DNA of 64,000 nt from Nonomuraea wenchangensis (lineage in GTDB: Bacteria > Actinomycetota > Actinomycetes > Streptosporangiales > Streptosporangiaceae), in contig NZ_FOHX01000015.1 in the NCBI RefSeq assembly GCF_900111685.1, forward strand, positions 124,001 to 188,000, given 5' to 3'. Below, in pieces: positions 36,193 to 43,962 of the stretch (its first letter is position 1; each line of letters begins with the position of its first letter). The position numbers were made by a program, and so were the translations under genes. Below the pieces are notes generated by a model. It was not told where the DNA came from. It saw only the letters and a list, made by a program, of their open reading frames with translations, and did no database searches.

Positions 36193-36239
36193 CCTGTGGA
36201 CAACGCCGACCGCCCCGCCCACCCCTGTGGACAACGCCG
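36193..36239. repeat. Two exact DnaA boxes in a 16-bp direct repeat
   Basis: CCTGTGGACAACGCCG occurs at 36193-36208 and again at 36224-36239, 31 bases apart. Each copy contains TGTGGACAA, the reverse complement of TTGTCCACA, the DnaA box preferred in high-GC actinobacteria. They lie in the 319-bp gap between the alpha-mannosidase start and folD. The remaining part of the gap (36240-36395) is very GC-rich and shows no gene. Confidence 0.7.
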
Positions 36240-36395
36240 GGCGCAGGGCCCGCGAGGGGAACGGCCGCCGGGGCGCACGCCCGCGAGGAGAAACCGCCGC
36301 CCGGACGTGTCCGCGAGGGGGCGTGGCCGCCGGGGCGGCCCGGCGGAGGGGAGCGGGTGTGCGGCGGGTGGGGCCCGGCATGGAAGGATTGCGGC

Positions 36396-37241
36396 ATGAG
36401 CGCAGTGAAACTCGACGGCAAGGCCACGGCCGCCAAGATCAAGGCAGACCTCACGACCCGGGTGGCCGCGCTCAAGGAGCGCGGCATCACGCCGGGCCTC
36501 GGCACCATCCTCGTCGGCGACGACCCCGGCAGCCAGATCTACGTGGCGGGCAAGCACCGCGACTGCGCCGAGGTCGGCATCGCCTCCATCCGCGTCGACC
36601 TGCCGGCCACCGCCACCCAGGCCGAGGTCGAGTCGGCCATCGACGAGCTCAACGCCTCCCCCGAGTGCACCGGCTACATCGTCCAGCTCCCGCTGCCCAA
36701 GCACCTCGACACCATGGCCCTGCTGGAGCGGATGGACCCGGCCAAGGACGCCGACGGCCTCCACCCGGTCAACCTCGGCCGTCTCGTCCACATGGTCGAG
36801 GCCCCGCTCCCGTGCACCCCGCACGGCATCGTGCTGCTTCTCCAGGAGTACGACGTACCGATCAAGGGCGCCGAGGTCGTCGTCGTGGGCCGCGGCATCA
36901 CCGTGGGCCGCTCGCTCGGCCTCCTGCTGACCCGCCGCAGCGAGAACGCCACCGTCACCCTCTGCCACACCGGCACCCAGGACCTCGCCGCGCACACCCG
37001 CATGGCCGACATCGTCGTGGCCGCGGCCGGGGTGCCCGAGCTGATCAAGGCCGACATGATCAAGCCGGGCGCGGCCGTGCTCGACGTCGGCGTCTCCCGC
37101 GTCGAGGGCAAGATCGCCGGTGACGTGTCGCCCGAGGTCGAGGAGGTCGCGGGCTTCCTCACGCCCAACCCCGGCGGCGTCGGCCCGATGACCAGGGCGC
37201 TGCTGCTGTCCAACGTCGTCGAGGCCGCCGAGCGCCTCTGA
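36396..37241 (+). CDS. folD: Methylenetetrahydrofolate dehydrogenase / methenyltetrahydrofolate cyclohydrolase
   Basis: A 281-residue bifunctional folate enzyme. The catalytic lysine region (GSQIYVAGKHRDCAEVGI), GYIVQLPLPKHLD, PCTPHGIVLLL, the NADP motif VVVGRGITVGRSLG and TPNPGGVGPMTRALL are all present. GGAAGGA precedes the ATG. It supplies the 10-formyl-tetrahydrofolate used by PurN and PurH. Confidence 0.96.
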   Translation: MSAVKLDGKATAAKIKADLTTRVAALKERGITPGLGTILVGDDPGSQIYVAGKHRDCAEVGIASIRVDLPATATQAEVESAIDELNASPECTGYIVQLPLPKHLDTMALLERMDPAKDADGLHPVNLGRLVHMVEAPLPCTPHGIVLLLQEYDVPIKGAEVVVVGRGITVGRSLGLLLTRRSENATVTLCHTGTQDLAAHTRMADIVVAAAGVPELIKADMIKPGAAVLDVGVSRVEGKIAGDVSPEVEEVAGFLTPNPGGVGPMTRALLLSNVVEAAERL

Positions 37242-37265
37242 CGTCTCAGAACGGGCCCGTACGGC

Positions 37266-38924
37266 TCAGGGCTGGAAGTCGGGGTCGACGGTCACGCTCA
37301 CGTCGAGCAGCAGGGGCTCCTCGCGGGCGGCCAGCGTGGGCACCACCTCCTCCAGCGCCGCGACCAGCTCGGTGTGACCGTCCACCTTGCGCGCGGGGCA
37401 GCCGAGCGAACGGGCCAGGGCGGCCAGGTCCACCTCGTTGAACGGCGGCCACGGGGCCTTGCCGCCCCGCTGGTCGGCCAGCCGGTCCATGATCGCGTAG
37501 CGGCCGTTCGCCAGCACCAGGAACAGCGCGCCCACCCGGTAGTGGGCGGCGCTCCACAGGGCGTGTACGCCGTACAACGCCGAGCCGTCGCCGACGACCG
37601 CGACCACGGGCCGGTCGGGGAGCGCCATGCGCAGGCCGACCGCCGCGGGGAGGGCGAAGCCGAGGCCGCCCATGGCGGCCGACACGAAGCCGAGCGGGTT
37701 CCTGGCGGGGACGAGCCGGTGCAGGTCGGGGCGGGAGGACGGGGTCTCCTCGACGAGCACGGCGTCGGCGGGCAGCCGCAGGGCCAGCTCATGCAGCACA
37801 TGCGCGGCCCGCAACGGCCGCCCGCCGGCAGGCAACACAGGCAACACGACGCCGTCCGCCCCAGCGCCGCCTGCCCCAGCGCCGCCTGGCCCGGTGCCGC
37901 CTGGTCCGACGCCCGGCACCGAAGCACGGGTCGCGACGGCCGGCGCAGGGGTGGTGGGGAGGAGGGCTGACAGGCGGGTGCAGGTCGCGGCCGGCGCCGC
38001 CAAGTACGCCAGGTCGGCCGCGCTCCGATGAGCCTCCGACGGATCGTCGGTGACGACCACGACCGTCGTCCCCGGCGACACCAGCGGCCCCGGCACGTAC
38101 GGGTACTGCCGGAACACCGGCGCCCCCACCGCCAGCACCACGTCGTACGCCCCCAGTGCCGCCCGCAGCCGCGCCCGGTCGGCGGGCAGCACCCCGGCGT
38201 ACTGCGGGTGGTCCTGCGGGAACCCGGCCCGTCCGCCGAACGACTCCTGGAACACCGGGCACCCCAGCCGCTCCGCCAGCGCCACCAGGGACCCCCAGTC
38301 CGCCCCCGCCCCCGACACGATCGCCGGCGCGCGCGCCCCGGACAGCAGCGTCACGAGCGGCGCGAGGTCGGCGTCGGCCACGCCGGCGGGCCGTACCACC
38401 CGCGCGGGCACGGCGACGACGTCCTCGGCCCATTCGGCGTCCCAGTCGTCCATCGGCACCACGACCAGGGCGGGCCCGCGCCCGGTGACCGCCTCGTGGC
38501 AGGCGCGCGCGACGGCTCCGGGCACGTCCTGGGGGCGTACCGGCTGGTCCACCCGTACGGGGTAGTCGCCGGCGAGCCCGTCGAGCCGTCCGGCGAGGAA
38601 CGGCTCCAGCGCCAGGTGCCGCCGGTCCTGCTGCCCGACCAGGATCACCAGCGGCGCCCGGTTGACCCGGGCGGTGGCGATGGCCCCGACGGCGTTGCCG
38701 AGCCCGGCCGTGGTGTGCAGCACGGCGAGGGCGGGGGCCTCGCGCCCGAGGGCGAAGCCGGTCGCCATGCCGACCACCGACCCCTCGTGCAGGGCCAGGA
38801 CGAAGCGCAGGTCGTCGGGGAGCCCGGTCAGCAGCGACACCTCGGTGGAGCCGGGGTTGGCGAAGATCGTGGTCAGCCCGTGCCGCCTGAGCACGTCGAA
38901 CGTGGCCTCCCTGACGGTGCCCAC
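37266..38924 (-). CDS. Thiamine-diphosphate enzyme, benzoylformate decarboxylase-like
   Basis: A 552-residue ThDP enzyme most like benzoylformate decarboxylase (MdlC). Positions equivalent to MdlC S26 (NPGSTE), E47 (LALHEGSVVG) and H70 (VLHTTAGLGN) are present at the same numbers. The residue corresponding to MdlC H281 (in VFRYHQY) is a tyrosine, Y274 in VFRQYPY. The ThDP-metal motif GDGSALYGVHALW follows. A Gly/Ala-rich insertion lies near residues 335-360. The start is GTG. It ends an operon with an ABC transporter, 9 bases downstream of a permease gene. The likely substrate is an aromatic or other 2-oxo acid, but the changed histidine makes this uncertain. Confidence 0.82.
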   Translation of the reverse strand: MGTVREATFDVLRRHGLTTIFANPGSTEVSLLTGLPDDLRFVLALHEGSVVGMATGFALGREAPALAVLHTTAGLGNAVGAIATARVNRAPLVILVGQQDRRHLALEPFLAGRLDGLAGDYPVRVDQPVRPQDVPGAVARACHEAVTGRGPALVVVPMDDWDAEWAEDVVAVPARVVRPAGVADADLAPLVTLLSGARAPAIVSGAGADWGSLVALAERLGCPVFQESFGGRAGFPQDHPQYAGVLPADRARLRAALGAYDVVLAVGAPVFRQYPYVPGPLVSPGTTVVVVTDDPSEAHRSAADLAYLAAPAATCTRLSALLPTTPAPAVATRASVPGVGPGGTGPGGAGAGGAGADGVVLPVLPAGGRPLRAAHVLHELALRLPADAVLVEETPSSRPDLHRLVPARNPLGFVSAAMGGLGFALPAAVGLRMALPDRPVVAVVGDGSALYGVHALWSAAHYRVGALFLVLANGRYAIMDRLADQRGGKAPWPPFNEVDLAALARSLGCPARKVDGHTELVAALEEVVPTLAAREEPLLLDVSVTVDPDFQP

Positions 38925-38933
38925 CGCGCCTCC

Positions 38934-39692
38934 CTAGCCTGCCGAACCGATGCCCGCCCCACCGCCGTGGTACCACGCCAGTACCCGCCGTTCCACCTGA
39001 CGGAACAGGGCTGACAGCCCGAGCCCGAGCAGGCCGAGCAGCAGGATGCCGCTCCACATCTCGGCGATCTGGAACTGCCGCTGGAACAGCACGATCGTGA
39101 ACCCGAGCCCGCTGGAGCTGGCGAACATCTCGCTGATGACTATGAGGATGATCCCGATCGACAGGGCCTGCCGCAGGCCGGTCATGATCTGCGGGCTGGC
39201 CCCGCGCAGCACGAAGCGGCGCAGCCGGGACTGCCCGCGTACGCCGTACATGCGGCAGGTGTCGGACAGCACCTCGTCCAGCGCGCGCACGCCCTCGACG
39301 GTGTTCAGCAGCACCGGCCACACGCAGCCGGAGACGATGACCAGCACCTTCATCGGCGTCTCGATCCCGGCCAGCAGCATGATCAGCGGCACCAGCACGG
39401 GCGGCGGGATCGCGCGGAAGAACTCCAGTACGGGCTCCAGCGTGGCGCGCAGCCGCGCCGACAGCCCGATCGGCACCCCGAGCGCCACGCCGAGCACCCC
39501 GGCCAGGGCGTAGCCGGCCAGCAGCCGGCCGACGCTCGGCAGCACGTCGTCGAGCAGCCGCGCGGAGAACCACGTCTCGGCGAACGCCCTGCCCACGGTC
39601 ACGGGGTCCGGCAGGTAGAACGTGCTCCCGCTGACCGCCCACCACACGCCGACCAGCAGCGCGGGCAGCGCCAGCAGCCGGACGGCCCTCAC
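38934..39692 (-). CDS. ABC transporter permease (SsuC/TauC family), second
   Basis: A 252-residue permease with about six hydrophobic segments. The EAA-type loop is visible in DTCRMYGVRGQSRLRRFVLR followed by ASPQIMTGLRQAL. The GTG start overlaps the preceding permease stop as GTGA. It belongs to the group transporting sulfonates, nitrate or aromatic/aliphatic acids. It pairs with the other permease as a heterodimer. Confidence 0.9.
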   Translation of the reverse strand: MRAVRLLALPALLVGVWWAVSGSTFYLPDPVTVGRAFAETWFSARLLDDVLPSVGRLLAGYALAGVLGVALGVPIGLSARLRATLEPVLEFFRAIPPPVLVPLIMLLAGIETPMKVLVIVSGCVWPVLLNTVEGVRALDEVLSDTCRMYGVRGQSRLRRFVLRGASPQIMTGLRQALSIGIILIVISEMFASSSGLGFTIVLFQRQFQIAEMWSGILLLGLLGLGLSALFRQVERRVLAWYHGGGAGIGSAG

Positions 39693-40492
39693 GCCGCCGC
39701 CTCCGACCGTACGGAAGGATGCCAGGCCAGCACCCGGCGTTCGAGCAGCCGTACGGCGGCGTTGACCGCGATGCCGACCAGCCCCGCCAGCACGATCAGC
39801 GCGTACACGGCCGGGACGGCGCCGCTGCTCTGCGCCACCTGGATCTCCGCGCCGAGGCCGGGGCTGCCGATCACCAGCTCCGCGGTGACCGCCAGGATGA
39901 ACGCCACCGCCGCCGCCAGCCGGAGCCCGGTCATCACGTACGGCAGCGCGGTCGGCCACAGCAGGTGCCGCACCCGCGACCAGGCCGACAGCCCGTACGC
40001 GCGGGCGGTGTCGTGGGCGACGGGGTCCACGGCGGCGACGCCGTACAGGACCTGGATGAGGACCTGCCAGAACGCCGCGTAGACCACGAGCAGGAGCGTC
40101 GAGCCGAGCGACGGCCCGAACAGCAGCGTGGCCAGCGGCACCAGCGCGACCGACGGGATCGGGCGCAGGAACTCGACGGTCGAGTTCGTCATGGCGCGCA
40201 GGCCGGGCACGATCCCGATGACCACCCCGGCGGCCACGGCGGCGGCGAAGGCGATGGCCAGCCCCAGCGCCCAGCCGCGCAGGGTCGCGCCGAGCGCCGC
40301 CCACAGCTCGGGCGTGCCAAGTTCGGCGGCCAGCGTGGCGAGGACGCGGGAGGCGGGCGGCAGGAACCGTTCGTCCACCAGGCCGAGCCGCGGCACGGCC
40401 TCCAGCAGCAGCAGGAGGCCGCCGAGTCCCACCAGCCCGTGGCCCGCGCGGACGAGCGCCGCCGCCTTCGGAGGGAGGCCGGGACGGCTCAC
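39689..40492 (-). CDS. ABC transporter permease (SsuC/TauC family), first
   Basis: A 267-residue inner-membrane permease with about six hydrophobic segments and the cytoplasmic EAA loop DTARAYGLSAWSRVRHLLW. The GTG start at 40492 overlaps the binding-protein stop as GTGA. Two different permease genes in one operon suggest a heterodimeric channel. No ATP-binding subunit gene is in this operon. Confidence 0.9.
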   Translation of the reverse strand: MSRPGLPPKAAALVRAGHGLVGLGGLLLLLEAVPRLGLVDERFLPPASRVLATLAAELGTPELWAALGATLRGWALGLAIAFAAAVAAGVVIGIVPGLRAMTNSTVEFLRPIPSVALVPLATLLFGPSLGSTLLLVVYAAFWQVLIQVLYGVAAVDPVAHDTARAYGLSAWSRVRHLLWPTALPYVMTGLRLAAAVAFILAVTAELVIGSPGLGAEIQVAQSSGAVPAVYALIVLAGLVGIAVNAAVRLLERRVLAWHPSVRSEAAA

Positions 40493-41457
40493 GGCACGAG
40501 CGCCGCGACGTCGACCTTCTCCTTCAGCACCCCGTCCCGCAGCGCCAGGTCGGCGACGGTCTGCACGGAGGCCCGGTTGACCTCGGCCGGCCACTTCGGC
40601 AGTGTGATCTTCGCGATCACCTCGGGCGCGATCTTCGTGTACGTCCCGAGCACGTCCCTGACCTCGTCGGGATGCCCGTCGGCGTACTCCAGCGACTTGG
40701 TGATCGCCGCCGAGAACCGCTTGGTCAGGGCGGGGTCGGTGCGGCCGGTGGTGAAGTACATGGCGACGGTCAGGTCCGGGGCGGTGTCGGCGAAGTTCCA
40801 GGCCACGGGGCGCGCTCCCTGGCTGACGGCCTGGCTGACGAACGGCTCGACCACCCAGATCGCGTCCACCCGGCCGCTCTGCAGCGCCGCGGGCGCGTCG
40901 GGGAAGGGCAGCTCGACGAACTCGATGCCGCCCGGGTCGCCGCCGGCCTTCCGTACGGACGCGCGTACGGTCGTGTCGCCGATGTTCTTGAGCTGGTTGA
41001 CCGAGATCTTCCTGCCCGCCAGGTCCTTCGGGCTCCTGATGGGGCTGTCGGGCCTGACCAGGACGGCGCTGAAGTCCTTGCCCTGCTCGCCGGTGGAGGA
41101 GACGCCGTTGGCGATGACCTTGACGTCGAGGCCCTGCTGCTTGGCGGTGAGCAGCGAGGTGACGTTGGCGAAGGCGAACTGGAACTGGCCGCTGACCGCG
41201 CCCGTGACGGCCGCCGCCCCGCCCTGGACGGGGGTGATGGTGAGGTCGATGCCCTGCTCGCGGAAGAAGCCCTTGGCGAGGCCGAGGTGGATCGGGGCGG
41301 TGTCGACGATGGCGATGACCCCGGCGTTGACCTTGGCCGGCCCGGACGCGCCGGGCCCGCCGGTCGCCGCGGGCTCCGCGCCGCCGCACCCGGCGGCGGA
41401 CAGGACGGTGGACAGGGCGGCGACGGAGGCGGTGAGGAGGACGAGAGCGCGACGCAC
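40489..41457 (-). CDS. ABC transporter substrate-binding lipoprotein (SsuA/TauA-like)
   Basis: A 322-residue NMT1/THI5-like binding protein. The signal ends in LSAAGC, a lipobox, so it is anchored outside the membrane. The fold shows VDTAPIHLGLAKGFFREQGI, GAAAVTGAVSGQFQFAFAN and SGRVDAIWVVEPF. The GTG at 41457 is chosen because AGGAG lies five bases upstream; a GTG at 41487 is possible. A promoter with perfect TTGACA lies upstream. The ligand may be a sulfonate or a 2-oxo/aromatic acid handled by the downstream decarboxylase-like enzyme. Confidence 0.9.
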   Translation of the reverse strand: MRRALVLLTASVAALSTVLSAAGCGGAEPAATGGPGASGPAKVNAGVIAIVDTAPIHLGLAKGFFREQGIDLTITPVQGGAAAVTGAVSGQFQFAFANVTSLLTAKQQGLDVKVIANGVSSTGEQGKDFSAVLVRPDSPIRSPKDLAGRKISVNQLKNIGDTTVRASVRKAGGDPGGIEFVELPFPDAPAALQSGRVDAIWVVEPFVSQAVSQGARPVAWNFADTAPDLTVAMYFTTGRTDPALTKRFSAAITKSLEYADGHPDEVRDVLGTYTKIAPEVIAKITLPKWPAEVNRASVQTVADLALRDGVLKEKVDVAALVP

Positions 41458-41521
41458 GGCTGCTCCTGTTGTGTTCGCTATGCGCACAGAACTTCTCTGA
41501 CCGAACGATCCCGTATCGCGG

Positions 41522-41549
41522 AAGCTACGCCTCTCCTGGCTCGTGTCAA
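41522..41549 (-). promoter_or_regulatory. Putative promoter of the ABC transporter operon
   Basis: Minus-strand TTGACA (41549-41544), 16 bases, TAGCTT (41527-41522). It lies in the 109-bp gap between the rpiR-type gene and the binding-protein gene, which suggests that the transporter and decarboxylase genes form their own operon. Confidence 0.55.
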
Positions 41550-41566
41550 GGGATCACGGTCGCTCC

Positions 41567-42430
41567 TCAGCGGGCGCGGTAGCGGTCGGTCGCCTGGCGG
41601 GTGGCGCGGATGGCGGCGTCGGCCCGGTCGTACGTCCGCTGCGCGAGGCCCACGAAGATGCAGTCCACGATCAGCAACTGGCTGATCCGGCTGGCCAGCG
41701 CGCCGGGGCGGAAGGCCGTCTCGCGCCCCGCCGACACCAGCGTGTGATCGGCCAGCTCGGCGAGCGACGAGCGCGGGTTGTTGGTGATCGCGACGACCGC
41801 CGCCCCCGCCTCGGCCGCCGTCCGGGCGGGCACCAGCACGTCGGGCGTCTCCCCGCTGCAGCTGATCGCCACCACCACGTCACCGTCCTTGAGCAGGGCG
41901 GCGCTGGTCAGGGCCAGGTGGGCGTCGCTGAAGGGGTGGCTGGACAGGCCGATGCGCAGCAGTTTCTGCGACATGTCGGCGGCGACCAGGCCCGAGGCGG
42001 CGACGCCGTACACGTCCACCCGGCGGGCCGCCGCGATGGCCGACACCACTTCGCCGAGCTGCTCCGGGTCGAGCTGGGCGGAGGTGTCGGCGAGCGCGTC
42101 CGACTCGGCCCGCGCGACCTTGGCGATCACGTCGGTCAGCGGGTCGTCCGGGCCGAGGTCGCCGGGCACCAGCCGTTCGGGCTCCTTGGCGACGGCGGCG
42201 GCGAGGGCGAAGCGCATCTGCGAGTAGCCGCCGAAGCCGAGGGCCCGCGCGGTCCGTACGATCGTGGCCTCGCTGGTGCCGGAGACCGCGCTGAACTCGG
42301 TGATCGTGCTCCGTACGACCAGGCCCGGGTCGTCGAGGATGATGCGGGCGATGGCCTGGGCCGCCGGGGTGAGTGAGGGCAGCACGGCCCGTACGGCGGC
42401 GACGGGGCTGGCCGGCTCGACGGTGCTCAC
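41567..42430 (-). CDS. RpiR/MurR-family transcriptional regulator
   Basis: A 287-residue regulator. The N-terminal RpiR HTH is at residues 15-80 (AQAIARIILDDPGLVVRSTI, SEATIVRTARALGFGGYSQM). The SIS sugar-phosphate-binding domain covers 125-260 (VDVYGVAASGLVAADMSQKL, ISCSGETPDVL). The GTG start overlaps the nagZ stop as GTGA. MurR-type members respond to MurNAc-6-phosphate or other amino-sugar phosphates. Coupling to a hexosaminidase gene supports control of wall-sugar recovery. Confidence 0.92.
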   Translation of the reverse strand: MSTVEPASPVAAVRAVLPSLTPAAQAIARIILDDPGLVVRSTITEFSAVSGTSEATIVRTARALGFGGYSQMRFALAAAVAKEPERLVPGDLGPDDPLTDVIAKVARAESDALADTSAQLDPEQLGEVVSAIAAARRVDVYGVAASGLVAADMSQKLLRIGLSSHPFSDAHLALTSAALLKDGDVVVAISCSGETPDVLVPARTAAEAGAAVVAITNNPRSSLAELADHTLVSAGRETAFRPGALASRISQLLIVDCIFVGLAQRTYDRADAAIRATRQATDRYRAR

Positions 42431-43875
42431 CTGGCCAGCCGTTCGGCGGCGGCCTGCGCGGAGACGCGGGAGATGCCGTGCGTGGCGACGTGCGTCGCGC
42501 CGGAGGGCGGGCCGGGGACGCCGGTGTCCACGACGATCGCGTCCGGACGGGCCGCGACCGCCGCGTCCACGACGTCCCGCACCCAGGTGTGCCGCGCCGC
42601 GTCATGCACCACCAACACCACCGGCCGCCCGCCGTCCGGATCTGGACTGCCGAGGTCGGGGAGGGGGGCGTCGCGTTCCAGGCGGACCATGGTCGTGCCG
42701 GGCAGCAGCGTGGTCAGTGCGGCGGTGATGCCGGTCGGTGTGTCCGGGTCCACGGCCTGGCTGAGCCGGGTGTTGACCTCGACGACGAGCGGCGCCCGGT
42801 CGAGCCGGGCGGTCCCGGTCACGGTGAGCGCCTCGCGGGCGGCCGTGAGGCCGACGCCGGGATCGACGTCGGCGCGGGCGGCCTCGCGGTCGGCGGGGCG
42901 GGCGGCGTACCAGTCGGACAGCGCCCGCACCCGCCCGGCCGCCTCGGCCAGGCGCTCCTCGGGCAGGACGCCGTCCCGTACGGCGGCCACGACGGCGTCG
43001 CGGATCTCGCGCAGCCCGTCCTCGCCGGCGATCCCGATGCAGATGGCGTCGGCGCCGGCGTTGAGCGCGCGCACCGCGATCTCGCCGGGTGAGGCCATCG
43101 CGGCCACCGCCCGCATCTCGATGGCGTCGGTGACGACCATGCCGTCGAAGCCGAGCTCGCCCCTGAGGAGCTCGGTCAGCGCGGCCTGGCTGAGCGTCGC
43201 CGGCGCGTCGGGGTCGAGCGCGGGCACCAGCAGGTGACCGGTCATGACAGACCGCACCCCGGCCTCGATCGCGGCACGGAACGGCGGGAGGTCGCGGGCG
43301 AGCAGCTCCTCGCGGGAGGCGTGCACGGTGGGCAGCGCCAGGTGGGAGTCGGTGACGGTGTCGCCGTGGCCGGGGAAGTGCTTGGCGCAGGCGGCCACGC
43401 CCGCGCCCTGCACGCCCCGGACGAACGCCGCCGTGTGCCGGGCCACCAGGTCGGGATCGGGGCCGAACGAGCGGACCCCGATGACCGGATTGGCGGGGTT
43501 GGCGTTGACGTCGGCGGAAGGCGCGTAGTCGAGGGTGATGTCCAGCTCCGCGAGCATGCGGCCGATCTGCCGGCCCACCCGCTCGGTGAGCCCGGCGTCG
43601 TCCACCACGCCCAGCGCCCTGTTGCCGGGGAAGGAGCTGCCGGCGCCCACTTCGAGCCGGGTGACGGTGCCGCCCTCCTCGTCGATGGCGACGACGACGC
43701 CGGGGTTCTCGGCGCGCAGCTCCTTGACGAGCGGGGCGCCTATGGCGTTGCGCGCGAACAGCACGACCCCGCCGAGACCCTCGCCCAGCGCGCGGCGCAG
43801 CCAGTCGGGGGCCGAGGTTCCTTCGAACCCCGGGTGCAGCACCGCCAGCGCCAGTCTGTACAGGTCACGGCTCAT
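42427..43875 (-). CDS. nagZ: GH3 beta-N-acetylhexosaminidase (NagZ-like)
   Basis: A 482-residue GH3 enzyme. AIDEEGGTVTRLEVG, the catalytic His/Asp loop KHFPGHGDTVTDSHLALP, typical of NagZ-type GH3 enzymes, and the nucleophile Asp in GMVVTDAIEM are intact. A C-terminal alpha/beta domain of about 120 residues follows. It releases GlcNAc from wall fragments. The ATG at 43875 is preferred over 43881 because AAGGA is 8 bases upstream. No signal peptide is visible, so it is probably cytoplasmic and acts on imported muropeptides. Co-translated with the RpiR regulator. Confidence 0.92.
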   Translation of the reverse strand: MSRDLYRLALAVLHPGFEGTSAPDWLRRALGEGLGGVVLFARNAIGAPLVKELRAENPGVVVAIDEEGGTVTRLEVGAGSSFPGNRALGVVDDAGLTERVGRQIGRMLAELDITLDYAPSADVNANPANPVIGVRSFGPDPDLVARHTAAFVRGVQGAGVAACAKHFPGHGDTVTDSHLALPTVHASREELLARDLPPFRAAIEAGVRSVMTGHLLVPALDPDAPATLSQAALTELLRGELGFDGMVVTDAIEMRAVAAMASPGEIAVRALNAGADAICIGIAGEDGLREIRDAVVAAVRDGVLPEERLAEAAGRVRALSDWYAARPADREAARADVDPGVGLTAAREALTVTGTARLDRAPLVVEVNTRLSQAVDPDTPTGITAALTTLLPGTTMVRLERDAPLPDLGSPDPDGGRPVVLVVHDAARHTWVRDVVDAAVAARPDAIVVDTGVPGPPSGATHVATHGISRVSAQAAAERLAR

Positions 43876-43902
43876 CGGCATTTTCCTTCACAGTTGTTGA
43901 TC

Positions 43903-43918
43903 TGAAGGTAATTTTCTG
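43903..43918. promoter_or_regulatory. Imperfect palindrome between nagZ and the GHL10 gene
   Basis: GAAGGTAATTTTC, an A/T-cored imperfect inverted repeat, lies in the 87-bp divergent gap. It is a candidate site for the RpiR-type regulator. The symmetry is only partial (two mismatched pairs). Confidence 0.25.
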
Positions 43919-43962
43919 TCATCGTCGCCTTCGATACAACCACTTCCGAGAGGCCACCCCCC

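Noticed and set aside
31946..37123. 1725-residue plus-strand frame
   Set aside because: It is antisense to the GH38 gene and then off-frame in folD. The composition (Gly/Arg/Val/Gln rich) is typical of a high-GC shadow frame.
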